Shown here one piece after another: positions 11,315 through 23,567 of a stretch of 64,000 nt of DNA. The notes below the pieces were generated by a model that was given only the letters and a program-made list of their open reading frames with translations, ran no database searches and had not been told where the DNA came from. How positions within the stretch are numbered: position 1 is the stretch's first letter; each line of letters opens with the position of its first letter. The position numbers were made by a program, and so were the translations under genes. Source of the stretch: Hexactinellida sp. DTS-2022 (taxonomy: Eukaryota > Porifera > Hexactinellida); contig JAPNXP010000001.1 in the NCBI GenBank assembly GCA_028753945.1, forward strand, positions 6,624,501-6,688,500. The letters run 5' to 3'.

Positions 11315-11997
11315 AAGCAAAGGAGATTGAGATTATAAGTGATTTGGATATAATTCCGCTTGGTACACTAGACATTATCTTACCACCTTTTAATCATCTC
11401 TCACTCTTAGGTCAGATTAATATTTGTAATATGTTAGAATTGCCTGTTGTAAATCCAATATCTTGTAAGATTAATTTGGCTAGTAGCTGTAGTAGGAAAT
11501 ATATCCATTTAAATCAATTAGTTCCATCTTTAACATTCAATATTTCAGGTGATGGAAATTGTTTATTCTCAACTCTCTCATATATAATTACAGGAAGCAC
11601 TAGTTACAACTATAGAATGCGGAAGATAATAACTGACAACATAATGGGAAAATTAAGCCAAATTTGTTTGAAGTTCATACAGAATAAATTCCCACTTATA
11701 TATCGCAACACAAGGGAGTATATAAGTAAATCAAAAATGCATATTGACAAAACCTGGGGTGGAGACATTGAATTATTTTCGATGGCTTTATTAATAAACA
11801 CAGATATATGGGTAAATACTACAGAAATGAAAAATAAATGGATGGTATATTTTGGAAAAGGTGCTAGTTTGGAGCAAATAATGGATGCCCCTCCAGCTAA
11901 TGATGCTGGATCATACTATATAAAACATACAGTGGGCCATTATGAACCGATATTGGAATTAAATCATCATATTACATCTGATAATTTATTAAATTAA
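11293..11997 (+). CDS. OTU-family cysteine protease domain carried by the transposon
   Basis: A 234-residue open frame begins at a TTG and overlaps the preceding transposase frame, so the true start is probably upstream through a shift rather than here. The OTU signature GDGNCLFSTLSYIITG is at residues 86-101, giving Asp87 and Cys90 of the catalytic site. The general-base histidine fits the C-terminal motif GHYEPILEL (His216). Spacing of about 126 residues between Cys and His is normal for OTU proteases, which cleave ubiquitin or ubiquitin-like chains. The frame is intact while the upstream transposase is broken. Whether the protease is active, and whether it acts on the transposase, on host ubiquitin conjugates or on nothing, cannot be told. 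OTU domains are known in some transposons such as Helentrons, but no Rep/helicase is visible here. Confidence 0.7.
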   Translation: MEEPLPIKAKEIEIISDLDIIPLGTLDIILPPFNHLSLLGQINICNMLELPVVNPISCKINLASSCSRKYIHLNQLVPSLTFNISGDGNCLFSTLSYIITGSTSYNYRMRKIITDNIMGKLSQICLKFIQNKFPLIYRNTREYISKSKMHIDKTWGGDIELFSMALLINTDIWVNTTEMKNKWMVYFGKGASLEQIMDAPPANDAGSYYIKHTVGHYEPILELNHHITSDNLLN

Positions 11998-12142
11998 TAG
12001 TATAAAATAAAAAAATAGAAATGTATCTATAACAAGTACAAAAAGAAAAAAGTTACAAAAATTATATATAAGTTTTATCCATTAGACATGGTATTTATTA
12101 TATTTGTTATCTACTTATATTATGCACTAATATACTCTATAA

Positions 12143-12487
12143 CAGGGGTTCTTAACCGAAACAATCATGTTACCCCCTTTTCGAAATTTCTAGACATTCC
12201 CCCCCCCCCACCATAATTGTTAATTAACTGTATATTGTATTATATTATTCATTAATCAACGGTCTGAATAGTAGAGTATACTGTGTTTTCTAATAAGAAT
12301 CAGTAGTAAACTTATTGTGTTGCATAGTAAATAGATTACTCGTATATTTTGGTCACCTTTGTAAGTATTTATGTAATTTTACTTTGTAGAGATATTATAA
12401 GGTATGACCAAATTGTAAAAAAAATTCCCCCCAAAATCCTCCAAATTCCCCCCTAGTGGGGAATTCCCCCCTGGTTGAGAACCCCTG
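12143..12487. mobile_element. hAT-type MITE
   Basis: TIRs CAGGGGTTCTTAACCG / CGGTTGAGAACCCCTG type. A perfect 8-bp TSD CTCTATAA lies at 12135-12142 and 12488-12495. C-rich blocks lie just inside both ends. Confidence 0.9.
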
Positions 12488-12495
12488 CTCTATAA

Positions 12496-13814
12496 AGCCA
12501 CTGATTTTTTGGCATGACGTTAGATAGGTATCAATTAAATTAGCTATGCATCCTCTCTCAGTATTAAAGATTAAGGAAGTTTATTTAATTGGAATGTAAT
12601 ACTGATCTAATGCTACCTGAAGGATTTCAGCCGGCTTTCATCTTATCAAAAACCCTTTCCATCAATCGCCAATTCTTTTCAATCCAGAAAATATTAGTTA
12701 TCTTAAAGTTAAACGCATCCCCATCTTATACGTAGTCCATTACTACAAAAAGATGGATTATTCTTCAAACTATTCATCTCATCAAAACCCCTTTCCATCA
12801 ATCAACAATTTTTCTCAATCTTAAATTTACAAGTAATACTTCTCTTCATGTTAAATACCATTCAAGCTTCAAACGCAAAAAAGATATCTTCATAACTATT
12901 TACATTAATAATATTGTATAATGCACTACCTTAAAATCATTAAATCTTCAGACTGGAATATTTATGGAAACAAGACACACAGAAGCATTATCATTAACAT
13001 CTATAGACAACATTAACAGATAGCCATCCTATGATTATCTACTCAAACAATGAGACTTGGTATAGATTGATAAATTTCCCCCCAAACAAGACACTAGATC
13101 CTCAAATCTACACTAGTCCTCAGCGCGGGTCGTATGCGGTTTCTGCCCCGCAAAACACAGTGCAATAACCAAATCAACCCGCATCTAGCTCACAATAACC
13201 AATCCGCAAGCGCAGGTATTACGTTGAGTATAATAGTAATTCAAAACCTAGATGGTGCTCAATTAAAATAGTAATATTCTTGATTCCGTGACTCCAAATT
13301 CCTCTGAAGTAATTATCTTGCAACTAATCCACGCTAACCCACACCAACCTGCAAAAATTCCCGTGACCCGAACCCGCACGTCCCAAAATATTCAGATCCT
13401 TTGACCCGCAAGAACCCGAGGGTTCTACGCTTATGATGTAGAGGTCTAATCTACGCCAACCAAATTCGCGATATACATCTTCAAACAAGAGAATCATAAA
13501 CTCTCTCTCTCTCTCTCTCTCCACTTCTGTCATCAAATATACCTATCTTACATACCAATGTTAATATTCTAAGTTTATTCTGTATGAAGTATTGTCTGTG
13601 AGTTATTGTGTATTAAAACATCAGTTGTCTTTGTATGAAATAGCAGTAAATAATAATTTGGAGTTTTGAATGCAGTATACATGTTGAGCATAAAATACGA
13701 GTACTAGCCTGTATAAGTATAAATGATAATCGTGAAGACATATCGGAAAGGTAAAAGTATAATAAACCATTATTGAATTATCACCAAATAGATGAATATA
13801 TATACTATATAGCT
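12496..13814. other. AT-rich stretch without a recognisable gene
   Basis: It holds two direct copies of a segment with CCCTTTCCATCAATC (12640 and 12787), a (CT)n run at 13500-13523 and a C-rich, GC-rich patch at 13080-13430 repeating ACCCGC/CCGCA motifs. No coding signal is visible to me. The (CT)n run produces an artefactual RERERER-type frame on the - strand. Confidence 0.6.
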
Positions 13815-14034
13815 AGTTAAACACTTGTGCTGTTCACTCGATAATAAAAGAAATAGTATATAATCTGAAGTAAACACATGTTCAACTTTGCCAAGCTATA
13901 TCTCATAGGAATGTTGATAATCTTTTGAAATATTTTGGCATAAGAAACGTCCCATAGTCACAAAGATGTATGCAAAGTTTCAAATTCAATTTCCAAAAAA
14001 TGTTGTGAAAAAAAAAATTAATTAATGCTCACTC
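13815..14034 (-). repeat. right TIR of the second-level element, inner part
   Basis: Reverse complement of 1360-1543 plus 6713-6729. It is cut at 14034 by the P-element insertion, and the outer part resumes at 30557. Confidence 0.8.
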
Positions 14035-14319
14035 ATAGCCTACTCTATATATGGCCTGACAGTAACCTATAAAATATGGACCAAGGATGAAGGAGAAAAT
14101 GGTAATATTTATCCAACCACAATATTTATTTTCAAAAATAATAATAATAATAATCAACCACATTAATTAGAAATATTCTTGAAATATATACAACTATTGA
14201 TCATATTTTATTCCAAACTCTTCTATTGAGGCTAAAAGTCCCCGGAGTTTTCCAATAGTCCGATTGATTGTAGTGGATTTTATATGTTTAAGTTATTGTA
14301 TTAGCTATCTATAGAAAAC

Positions 14320-14572
14320 AAAATTGCAGCTGTGCCGACGCATGTTCCTTTGGTGGCACTATATTTTGGTGGTGGTTTATTGATAGTGCCTCCAATGGGA
14401 CATGCTGTCTGCACAGCTGCAATCTTGTTTTCTATAGATTATTATAAAAAAAAATCCAAAATTGCAGCCTGTGCCGACGCATGTTCCTTTGGTGGGACTA
14501 TATTTTGTTGGTGGTTTATTGATAGTGCCTCCAAAGGAACATGCTGTCGGCGCAGGCTGCAATTTTGGATTT
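14320..14572. mobile_element. two copies of the 120-bp foldback MITE
   Basis: Copies at 14320-14428 and 14455-14572. Each folds back: CCAAAATTGCAGC.GTGCCGACGCATGTTCC pairs with GGAACATGCTGTCGGC.CAGGCTGCAATTTTGG, with the TATTTTGGTGGTGGTTTATT region as the loop. Further copies start at about 15187, 15806, 16710, 17540, 18967, 19817, 20998, 22757, 26459 and 27948. Confidence 0.85.
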
Positions 14573-17500
14573 TTTTTCGCCAAGTCATCAACGCCCAAGG
14601 TGTGAAGAACCATTTGTTAATTGGTCGTAGTCACAAGGAAAGGTAGATAAATTTGAACTTAGTTTCTATTATAAACCATCAAGAGTTTAATGCCATTCAT
14701 TCATTATGTATTGATAATAAAATATATTTTTAGTTGTTTATTTTAGCAATGTTATCCACGGTTGGTTGAGTTGAGTCAAGAAATTCCTTATATTATTTTA
14801 TTTTATTTAATCCAGTGTACAGTAAAACCAGAATTAAATAGAAGCCAGCTGGAATTTATTAGTTAAATCAATATAATTATCGCAAGTTGAATCAATAGAG
14901 TAAGATTTAACAAGTTAAATCAATATAATTATTACAAGTTGAAACAATAGAATTTGATTTCACAGTTTTACAGAAATTGAAGTGTTGAGTGTTAATCAAA
15001 AATTGTAACCCCAGGTGCAAATTAGACGTCGACTCCGAACCTACATTCCAAGTTTCAGCCCTCTATGTATATAGGTGTGGCCAGGGCACCTGCTACGGAT
15101 AAATAAAAATAAAAATAAAAATAAAGGCAGTAAGATTAGAACTGGGCCACTATACTATAGTATAGTCGGCACAGTAAAAAAAAAAAATCCAAAATTGCAG
15201 CCTGTGCCGACGCATATTCCTTTGGTGGCACTATATTTTGGTGGTGATTTATTGATGGTGCCTCCAAAGGAACATGCTGTCGGCACAAGCTGCAATTTTG
15301 GATTTTTTTTCGCCTAGTCATCATCACTATGAAGGTGTTAAATTATTTCAGAAAGGTGTTTCAGTAGGCAACGACCCTTAGAGTGGTGCAAGTTTCCATT
15401 TAGCTCACTTCATTTGAGAGATATTCAAGTTTCAGTAGAATATAATATGTGATGACTCAGCATTTTTAAAGTGCGTATTGGGTAAACAAAGAAATTTCAA
15501 ACAGTAAACAAAGAAATTTCAACCCCCATTTATGGCAGAAATAAAACTCTTTATTGAAAGTTTTCTTCTCCCATCAGACGCAGAATTTTATGGTGAATCC
15601 AAATGTGAAAAAATATTTGGGGGTTTAGTAAAACATTTTTCTAGTTATGGACCAGACAATTTTTGAAAGGTATTAAAAATGTGTCCAAAATTTGTTAATA
15701 AAAAATCGTAACCCCAGGTGCAAATTAGACGGTCCCATCGCACCTACATGCCAAGTTTCAGCCCATCAACTATAAAGCCAGGGCACCGTCTACGGAGAAA
15801 AATAGAATAAAAAAATCCAAAATTGCAGCCTGTGCCGACGCATGTTCCTTTGGTGGCACTATATTTTGGTGGTGGTTTATTGATAGTGCCTCCAATGGAA
15901 CATGCTGTCGGCACAAGCTGCAATTTTGGATTTTTTTTCGCCTAGTCATCATCACTATGAAGGTGTTAAATTATTTCAGAAAGGTGTTTCAGTAGGCAAC
16001 GACCCTTAGAGTGGTGCAAGTTTCCATTTAGCTCACTTCATTTGAGAGATATTCAAGTTTCAGTAGAATATAATATGTGATGACTCAGCATTTTTAAAGT
16101 GCGCATTGGGTAAACAAAGAAATTTCAAACAGTAAACAAAGAAATTTCAACCCCCATTTATGGCAGAAATAAAACTCTTTATTGAAAGTTTTCTTCTCCC
16201 ATCAGACGCAGAATTTTATGGTGAATCCAAATGTGAAAAAATATTTGGGGGTTTAGTAAAACATTTTTCTAGTTATGGACCAGACAATTTTTGAAAGGTA
16301 TTAAAAATGTGTCCAAAATTTGTTAATAAAAAATCGTAACCCCAGGTGCAAATTAGAAGGACCTTCCACATCTACATGCCAAGTTTCAGCCCTCAATGTA
16401 TAAAGGTGTGGCCAGGGCACCTGCTACTGAGAAAAAATAATAAAAATAATAATAAAGGCAGTGATTCCAATACTGGGCCACTATACTATAGTATAGTCGG
16501 CACAGTAAAAATAATAAAGGCAGTGATTCCAATACTGGGCCACTATACTATAGTATAGTCGGCACAGTAAAAAAAAAATAATAATAATAAAGGCAGTGAT
16601 TCTAATACTGGGCCACTATACTATAGTATAGTCGGCACAGTAAAAATACAGGCAGTGAGATTAGAACTGGGCCACTATACTATAGTATAGTCGGCACAGT
16701 AAAAAATAATAAAAAATTGCAGCCTGCGCCGACGCATGTTCCTTTGGTGGCACTATATTTTGTTGGTTGTTTATTGATAGTGCCTCCAAAGGAACATGCT
16801 GTCGGCGTAGGCTGCAATTTTGGATTTTTTTCGCCAAGTCATCAACGCCCAATGTGTGAAGAAGCATTTGTTAATTGGTCCGAGTCACAAGGTACGGTAG
16901 ATAAATTTGAAGTTTGTTTCTATCATAAACCATCTATAGTTTAATGCCATTCATTCATTATGTATTGATAATAAATTATATTATTAGTTATTTATTTTAG
17001 CAATGTTATCCACGGAAAGTGAGTTAAGTCAACAAATTCCTTATATTATATTATTATTTTAATCCATTGTATAGTAATACTATAATTAAATAGAAGCCAG
17101 CTGGAATTTATAAGTTAAATCAATATAATTATCGCGAGTTGAATCAATAGAGTAAGATTTAACAAGTTAAATCAATAAAATTATTACAAGTTGAAACAAT
17201 AGAATTAGATTTAACAGTTTTACTGAATCTGAAGTGTGAAGAAACATAGGAGATTGGCACCCCAATTATGGCACAAACCTAGGCTAAGTTGAACATTTGC
17301 GAATTGCAAAAAGGTGTAGAATTTAATTTTCTATCCGTATATATATATAATTTATCAAGCTAACTATTAATTATTTAATGCTATGAGCCATAATTAGTTT
17401 AAATAGGTGTTAAAATTATTTGATCAAAAATCGTAACCCCAGGTGCAAATTAGACGGTCACTCCGCACCTACATGCCAAGTTTCAGCCCTTAATGTATAA

Positions 17501-20500
17501 AGGTGACGGCAGGGCACCGTCTACGGAGAAAAAAAAAAATCCAAAATTGCACCCTGTGCCGACGCATGTTCCTTTGGTGGCACTATATTTTGGTGGTGGT
17601 TTATTGATAGTGCCTCCAATGGAACATGCTGTCGGCACAGGCTGCAATTTTGGATTTTTTTTCGCCATGTCATCATCACTATGAAGGTGTTAAACTATTT
17701 CAGAAAAGTGATTCAAAAGGCAAAGACCCTTAGTGAGTTGGAAGTTTCGTTTTAGCTCACTTCATTTGAGAGATATTCAAGTTTCAGTAGAATATAATAT
17801 GTGCTGAGTCAGCATTTTTTAGGTGCCGTTTGGGAATTCACCCAACTCCTACCAACCCATGCGAATTATTTAATTCACAAAATTGTAAAAATACATTTTT
17901 TGACGATGTCATAATCACCTCAAGGTGTCAAGACCCACTTGTATAGGTGGTACCTAGCATAAGGACCAATTGATAAATTGAAAGTTTGTTTCTATCTTGT
18001 ATCATCTCTGAGATTAATGAAATTTAGCTAATTAGTATAAATATTTAATTAATTTATTAATTATTTAACACCATTATTATATACAGCAAAATAAATTAAG
18101 TTCAATTATTTGCAATTATTATTAATTTAAATTGAATTTCACTATAATGTTTGAATTCCACGCACTCGATAACCCCAATAATCTATTTGGAACCATCTCT
18201 ATACGGTAAACACAGAGCGAATTAATTAGAATTAAATATGTCAGTACATTAATTGTGCAAGAATAGTCTCGCCGAAATAAATATAATCACTTAATCTGTC
18301 GTTGTTGTGGTATGTAAAATCTTAACGGTTCTATCATAAACCATCTTTAGTTTAATGCCATTCATTCATTACTTATTGATAATAAATTAAATTATTAGTT
18401 ATTTATTTTAGCAATGTTATCCACGGTGATTTGAGTTTAGTCAACAAATTCCTTATATTATTATATTTTATTTAATCCATTGTATAGTAATACTACAATT
18501 AAATAGAAGCCAGCTGGAATCTATAAGTTGAATCATTTTAATTATCGCAAGTTGAAACATTAGTGAAAGATTTAACAAGTTAAATCAATATAATTATTAC
18601 AAGTTGAAACAATGGAATTAGATTTAACACTTTTACTGAAATTGAAGTGTGAGTAAACAAAGAAATTTCAAACCCCATTTATGGCAGAAATTAAACATAT
18701 TTTTGAAAATATTCCTCTCCCATCAGACGCAGAATTTTATGGTGAATCCAAATGTGAAATAAAATTTGGGGGTTTAGTAAAACATATTTTGAGTTATGGA
18801 CCAGACAAATTTTGAAAGGTGTTAAAGATGTGTCAAAAATTCGTTAATCAAAAATCGTAACACCAGGTGCAAATTAGACGGTCCATACGCACCTACATGC
18901 CAAGTTTCAGCCCATCAACTATAAAGCTCAGGCCAGGGCACCGTCTACGGAGAAAAAATAAAAATAAAAAATCCAAAATTGCAGCTGTGCCGACGCATGT
19001 TCCTTTCGTGGCACTATATTTTTGTGTTGTTTATTGATAGTGCCTCCAAAGGAACATGCTGTCGGCGCAGGCTGCAATTTTGGATTTTTTTTCGCCAAGT
19101 CATCAACGCCAAAGGTGTGAAGAACCATTTGTAAATTGGTCGTTGTCACAAGGAACGGTAGATAAATTTGAAGTTTGTTTCTATCATAAACCGTCTTGAG
19201 TTTCATGCCATTCATTCATTCTGTATTGATAATATATTATATTATTAGTTATTTATTTTAGCAATGTTATCCACGGTGATTTGAGTTTAGTCAACAAATT
19301 CCTTATATTATTATATTTTATTTAATCCATTGTATAGTAATACTACAATTAAATAGAAGCCAGCTGGAATCTATAAGTTGAATCATTTTAATTATCGCAA
19401 GTTGAAACATTAGTGAAAGATTTAACAAGTTAAATCAATATAATTATTACAAGTTGAAACAATGGAATTAGATTTAACACTTTTACTGAAATTGAAGTGT
19501 GAGTAAACAAAGAAATTTCAAACCCCATTTATGGCAGAAATTAAACATATTTTTGAAAATATTCCTCTCCCATCAGACGCAGAATTTTATGGTGAATCCA
19601 AATGTGAAATAAAATTTGGGGGTTTAGTAAAACATATTTTGAGTTATGGACCAGACAAATTTTGAAAGGTGTTAAAGATGTGTCAAAAATTCGTTAATCA
19701 AAAATCGTAACCCCAGGTGCAAATTAGACGGTCCATACGCACCTACATGCCTAGTTTCAGCCCATCAACTATAAAGCTCAGGCCAGGGCACCGTCTACGG
19801 AGAAAAAATAATAATAAAATCCAAAATTGCAGCCTGCGCCGACAGCATGTTCCTTTGGTGGCACTCTATTTTTGTGTTGTTTATTGATAGTGCCTCCAAA
19901 GGAACATGCTGTCGGCGCAGGCTGCAATTTTGGATTTTTTTTCGCCAAGTCATCTACGCCCAAGGTGTGAAGAAGCATTTGTTATTTGGTCCGAGTCACA
20001 AGGAACGGTAGATAAATTTGAAGTTTGTTTCTATCATAAACCATCTAGAGTTCAATGCCATTCATTCATTATGTATTGATAATGAATTATATTATTAGTT
20101 AGTTATTTTAGCAATGTTATCCACGGTGATTTGAGTTTAGTCAACAAATTCCTTATATTATATTATTTTATTTAATCCATTGTATAGTAATACTAGAATT
20201 AAATAGAAGCCAGCTGGAATTTATAAGTTGAATCAATTTAATTATCGCAAGTTGAAACAATAGTGAAAGCGTTAACAAGTTAAATCAATATAATTATTAC
20301 AAGTTGAAACAATGGAATTAGATTTCTCAGTTTTATTGAAATTGAAGTGTTGAGTAAACAAAGGAATTTCAACCCCCATTTATGGCAGAAATTAAACCAA
20401 TTTTAACAAATTTTCTTCTCCCGTCAGACGCAGAATTTTAAGATGAATCTAAATATGAAATAAAATTTTGGGGTTTAGTAAAACATTTTTTGAGTTATGG

Positions 20501-20680
20501 ACCAGACAAATTTTGAAAGGTGTTAAAGATGTGTCAAAAATTTGTTAATACAAAATCGTAACCCCAGGTGCAAATTAGACGTCGACTCCGAATCTACATG
20601 CCAAGTTTCAGCCCTCTATGTTTACAGGTGTGGCCAGGGCACCTGCTACGGAGAAATAATAATAATAATAAAAATAATAA
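14573..20680. repeat. tandem array of composite units with foldback MITEs
   Basis: Three modules recur in order. The first begins GTAACCCCAGGTGCAAATTAGAC (15005, 15710, 16336, 17433, 18856, 19709, 20560) and leads into a foldback MITE. After the MITE comes one of two others: GCCAAGTCATCAACGCC...GGTGTGAAGAA (14575, 16832, 19092, 19940) or CATGTCATCATCACTATGAAGG (15312, 15942, 17665, 21120). 15180-15705 and 15800-16330 are almost identical, as are 18330-18960 and 19200-19810, which points to recent unequal exchange or replication slippage. No coding gene is present. Open frames here that read NPKLQPVPTACSFGGT are translations of the MITE. Confidence 0.8.
16455..16702. repeat. cluster of four 50-60-bp palindromic modules
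   Basis: Each copy reads AAGGCAGTGATTCCAATACTG followed by GGCCACTATACTATAGTATA and GTCGGCACAGTA. The core ACTATACTATAGTATAGT is a perfect 18-bp palindrome, inside a longer imperfect one (CTGGGCC...GGCACAG). Single copies or clusters recur at 15125-15178, 22627-22745, 24664-24776, 25067-25105 and 26582-26640. Confidence 0.85.
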
Positions 20681-20682
20681 TA

Positions 20683-20996
20683 AAGGCAGTGATTCCAATA
20701 CTGGGCCACTATACTATAGTATAGTCGGCACAGTAAAAATAATAAAGGCAGTGATTCCAATACTGAGCCACTATACTATAGTATAGTCGGCACAGTAATA
20801 ATAATAATAATATTAAAGGCAGTAAGATTAGAACTGGGCCACTATACTATAGTATAGTCGGCATAGTAAAAATATTAAAGGCAGTAAGATTAGAACTGGG
20901 CCACTATTCTATAGTATAGTCGGCACAGTAATAATAATAAAGGCAGTGATTCCAATACTGGGCCACTATACTATAGTATAGTCGGCACAGTAAAAA
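20683..20996. repeat. cluster of five palindromic modules
   Basis: Same module as at 16455-16702, separated by short AATAATAAT spacers. It leads directly into the foldback MITE at 20998-21110. Confidence 0.85.
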
Positions 20997-21110
20997 CAAA
21001 ATTGCAGCCTGTGCCGACGCATGTTCCTTTGGTGGCACTATATTTTGGTGGTGGTTTATTAATAGTGCCTCCAATGGAACATGCTGTCTGCACAGCTGCA
21101 ATTTTGGATC

Positions 21111-21829
21111 ATTTTTCGACATGTCATCATCACTATGAAGGTGTTAAATTAATTCAGAAAGGTGTTTCGGGATGTAACGACCCTTAGTGAGTTGGAAGTT
21201 TCATTTTAGCTCACTTCATTTAAAAGATATTCAATTTTCAGTAGAAAAAAAGAGGCGATGACTCAGCATTTTTTATGTGCGTGTTGGGTGATCACCCACC
21301 ACCAACCAACCCATTCGAAATATATAATTACCAAAATTGTCAAAACACATTTTTTTAACGATGTCATCATCACCTCAAGGTGTCAAGTCACATTTGTAGA
21401 GGTTTTATGTGGCTTAAGGATTAATTGATAAATTGTAAGTTTGTTTCTATCTTGCATCATCTCTGAGATTAATGCCATTTAGCAAATTAGTATAAATATT
21501 TATAAATATTGCTAATAATTTAACACCAATTGCAATGTAAACTTGAATTTACTAAGTAAATTAATTTGGAACCAAATTTCAATTCCGCACACTCGATAAT
21601 CCCTAATAAACAAATTTGAAGCATCTATATAATATTATGTCAATTATAGACTGAGTTAATAATAATTAATTACGTCAGTATATTAATATTGTTTAAGAGT
21701 ATTCTTGAAGAAGGAAATAATTCACATAATTTGTCGTTGTTATGGAATATATTATAATAATTTTCAATTAGAAAATCGAAGCCTACTCGATCTCACAAGT
21801 TGAATCGATATAATTATTACAACTTGAAA
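21111..21829. repeat. terminal variant of the array unit
   Basis: It continues the CATCATCACTATGAAGG module. The second half (GATGTCATCATCACCTCAAGG onwards) has a diverged copy at 17900-18260. No gene is visible. Confidence 0.6.
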
Positions 21830-22756
21830 TAAATGCGTTATAAACCCCCCGTACATTCTAATACATTTCGAGCACCATGCACACACATAGACAAATATTT
21901 ATACAAATAGATATTCCATCTCATTAATCCATTGTTTGAATATCAGAAATCGTTCTGAAATTGAATAACTGTTGAGTGAAATTGAATTTTCATATAGGAT
22001 AAAACTTCAATACAACTAAGAAATCAATTTATATAGTAGCAGCTATCGAATCAAATTGAATTATTCATATAAATAGAATACTTTATTGTAACTATGATAT
22101 CAGAAATTTATTTGTATAGTAATAGCTATTGAATGTAAATTAACTATTCATATATACAAGAATTCTTTATTGTAATTATGATATCAACAATAACTTGAAT
22201 CGAAATAACACTGAATCTAATTGAATTATTCATAAATAGTAGTTATTCATCGAAACCACGAAATAATTGCATAATTGAATCTTGATTAAATTTCTATTTT
22301 AGAAAGTTAAGGGTGAATTGTGGCAACTTTGAGCCTAATTATCAGGATAATGTGGACGAATTTAAAAAATCTTGAAGAGCTATCAGTTCCAAAATACTTT
22401 TCTGAAGCTAATGATTTGAAAAATTTTCATGTTATTGCTTATATTTTCTTATGGGACAAAAAAAGCTAAAAGTCCCGTTAAAAATTTTTCCCAAGTCGAA
22501 ATTGAAAAATCAGGCCACGAAGTGCACATTAATCAACAACCAGACACCTATCCTAAAAATCTCAGAGCTCTAGCACTTATGGTTTAGCCTGTGGAGGCGA
22601 CACGGAGAAATAAATAAATAAAAATCCAAGGCAGTAAGATTAGAACTGGGCCACTATACTATAGTATAGTCGGCACAGTAAAAAAAACCAAAGCACTAAG
22701 ACCAATACTGGGCCACTATACTATAGTATAGTCGGCACAGTAATAATAATAATAAA

Positions 22757-22873
22757 ATCCAAAATTGCAGCCTGTGCCGACGCATGTTCCTTTGGTGGCA
22801 CTATATTTTGGTGGTTGTCTATTAATAGTGCCTCCAATGCAACATGCTGTCGCACAGCTGCAATTTTGGATTT
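22757..22873. mobile_element. foldback MITE copy
   Basis: Same 120-bp hairpin family as at 14320-14572. It is preceded by two palindromic modules. Confidence 0.8.
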
Positions 22874-22898
22874 TTTTTCGCCATGTCTTGAACGTCAC

Positions 22899-23164
22899 CA
22901 GTGGCAGATCCAGACATGTTGAAAAGGGGGGGCTCAAGAAATAATGCGAGCGTAGTGAGCAACTTATAAGGGGGTATGGGGGGTAACCCCCCAGATTTTC
23001 TTTGGGTTATATACACTCAGAAGTAATTTTAAACGCTAATTTCTTTATAATGAGCCATAATTCAAACTTGAGGCTGAAGTTTCTTAATTATTTTGTCATT
23101 TCAGCTAAATTTCAGTAAATTTCATTTTTGAAGGGTGGGCCCAGGCCCCCTGGATCCGCCCCTG
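22899..23164. mobile_element. MITE with CAGTGGCAGATCC / GGATCCGCCCCTG ends
   Basis: Inverted ends flank a G-rich then C-rich interior. Comparison with the uninterrupted copies (near 26430 and 27920) shows that the empty site read ...AACGTCACATGGTG..., so the duplicated target is short (TCA, at most GTCAC). That would suit a PIF-Harbinger-type element better than hAT. Confidence 0.65.
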
Positions 23165-23180
23165 GTCACATGGTGTTTAC

Positions 23181-23567
23181 TAGGGCTGAAACGAATATTC
23201 GAAATGTAACGAAAGAACCTTTTTCTAAACGAACGAATATTCGAATATTCGTTCGTTTGCATGACTAAGCATTAAATCAATTTCTAGAGACAAAATACAT
23301 TGGAAAATAGGTTTTTCATAATGTTACAATGGTATAATAATAGTTACAAAGTGTATTATGCACAAGTTAACTAATAATCAGCTAGTTTAGGTAGGAATTT
23401 ATATTTACCATATCTCCAAGCTATACAAAAGTCTTGTTGTTGTCCAAAATTAGTCAACGAATATCTGTTTCTATCTAATATTCGTCCAAACGAATATTCG
23501 TTTCGTAACGAACGAATATTCGTTCAATCATTTCGAACGAATATTCGGTATATTCGTTTCAGCCCTA
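23181..23567. mobile_element. hAT-type MITE with AGGGCTGAAACGAATATTCG ends
   Basis: Perfect 8-bp TSD GTGTTTAC (23173-23180 and 23568-23575). TIRs TAGGGCTGAAACGAATATTC, with repeated CGAATATTCG boxes inside. Confidence 0.9.

Noticed and set aside
13324-13536. 70-codon frame starting MMTEVERERERE
   Set aside because: Produced by a (CT)n microsatellite at 13500-13523.
16455-20996. CRISPR-like spacing of short palindromic repeats
   Set aside because: The spacers are A/T-only filler, not unique sequences, and the DNA is eukaryotic; the units are MITE-like modules.
22899-23164. hAT assignment for the CAGTGGCAGATCC MITE
   Set aside because: The empty-site sequence in the sister copies allows only a 3-5-bp duplication, not 8 bp.
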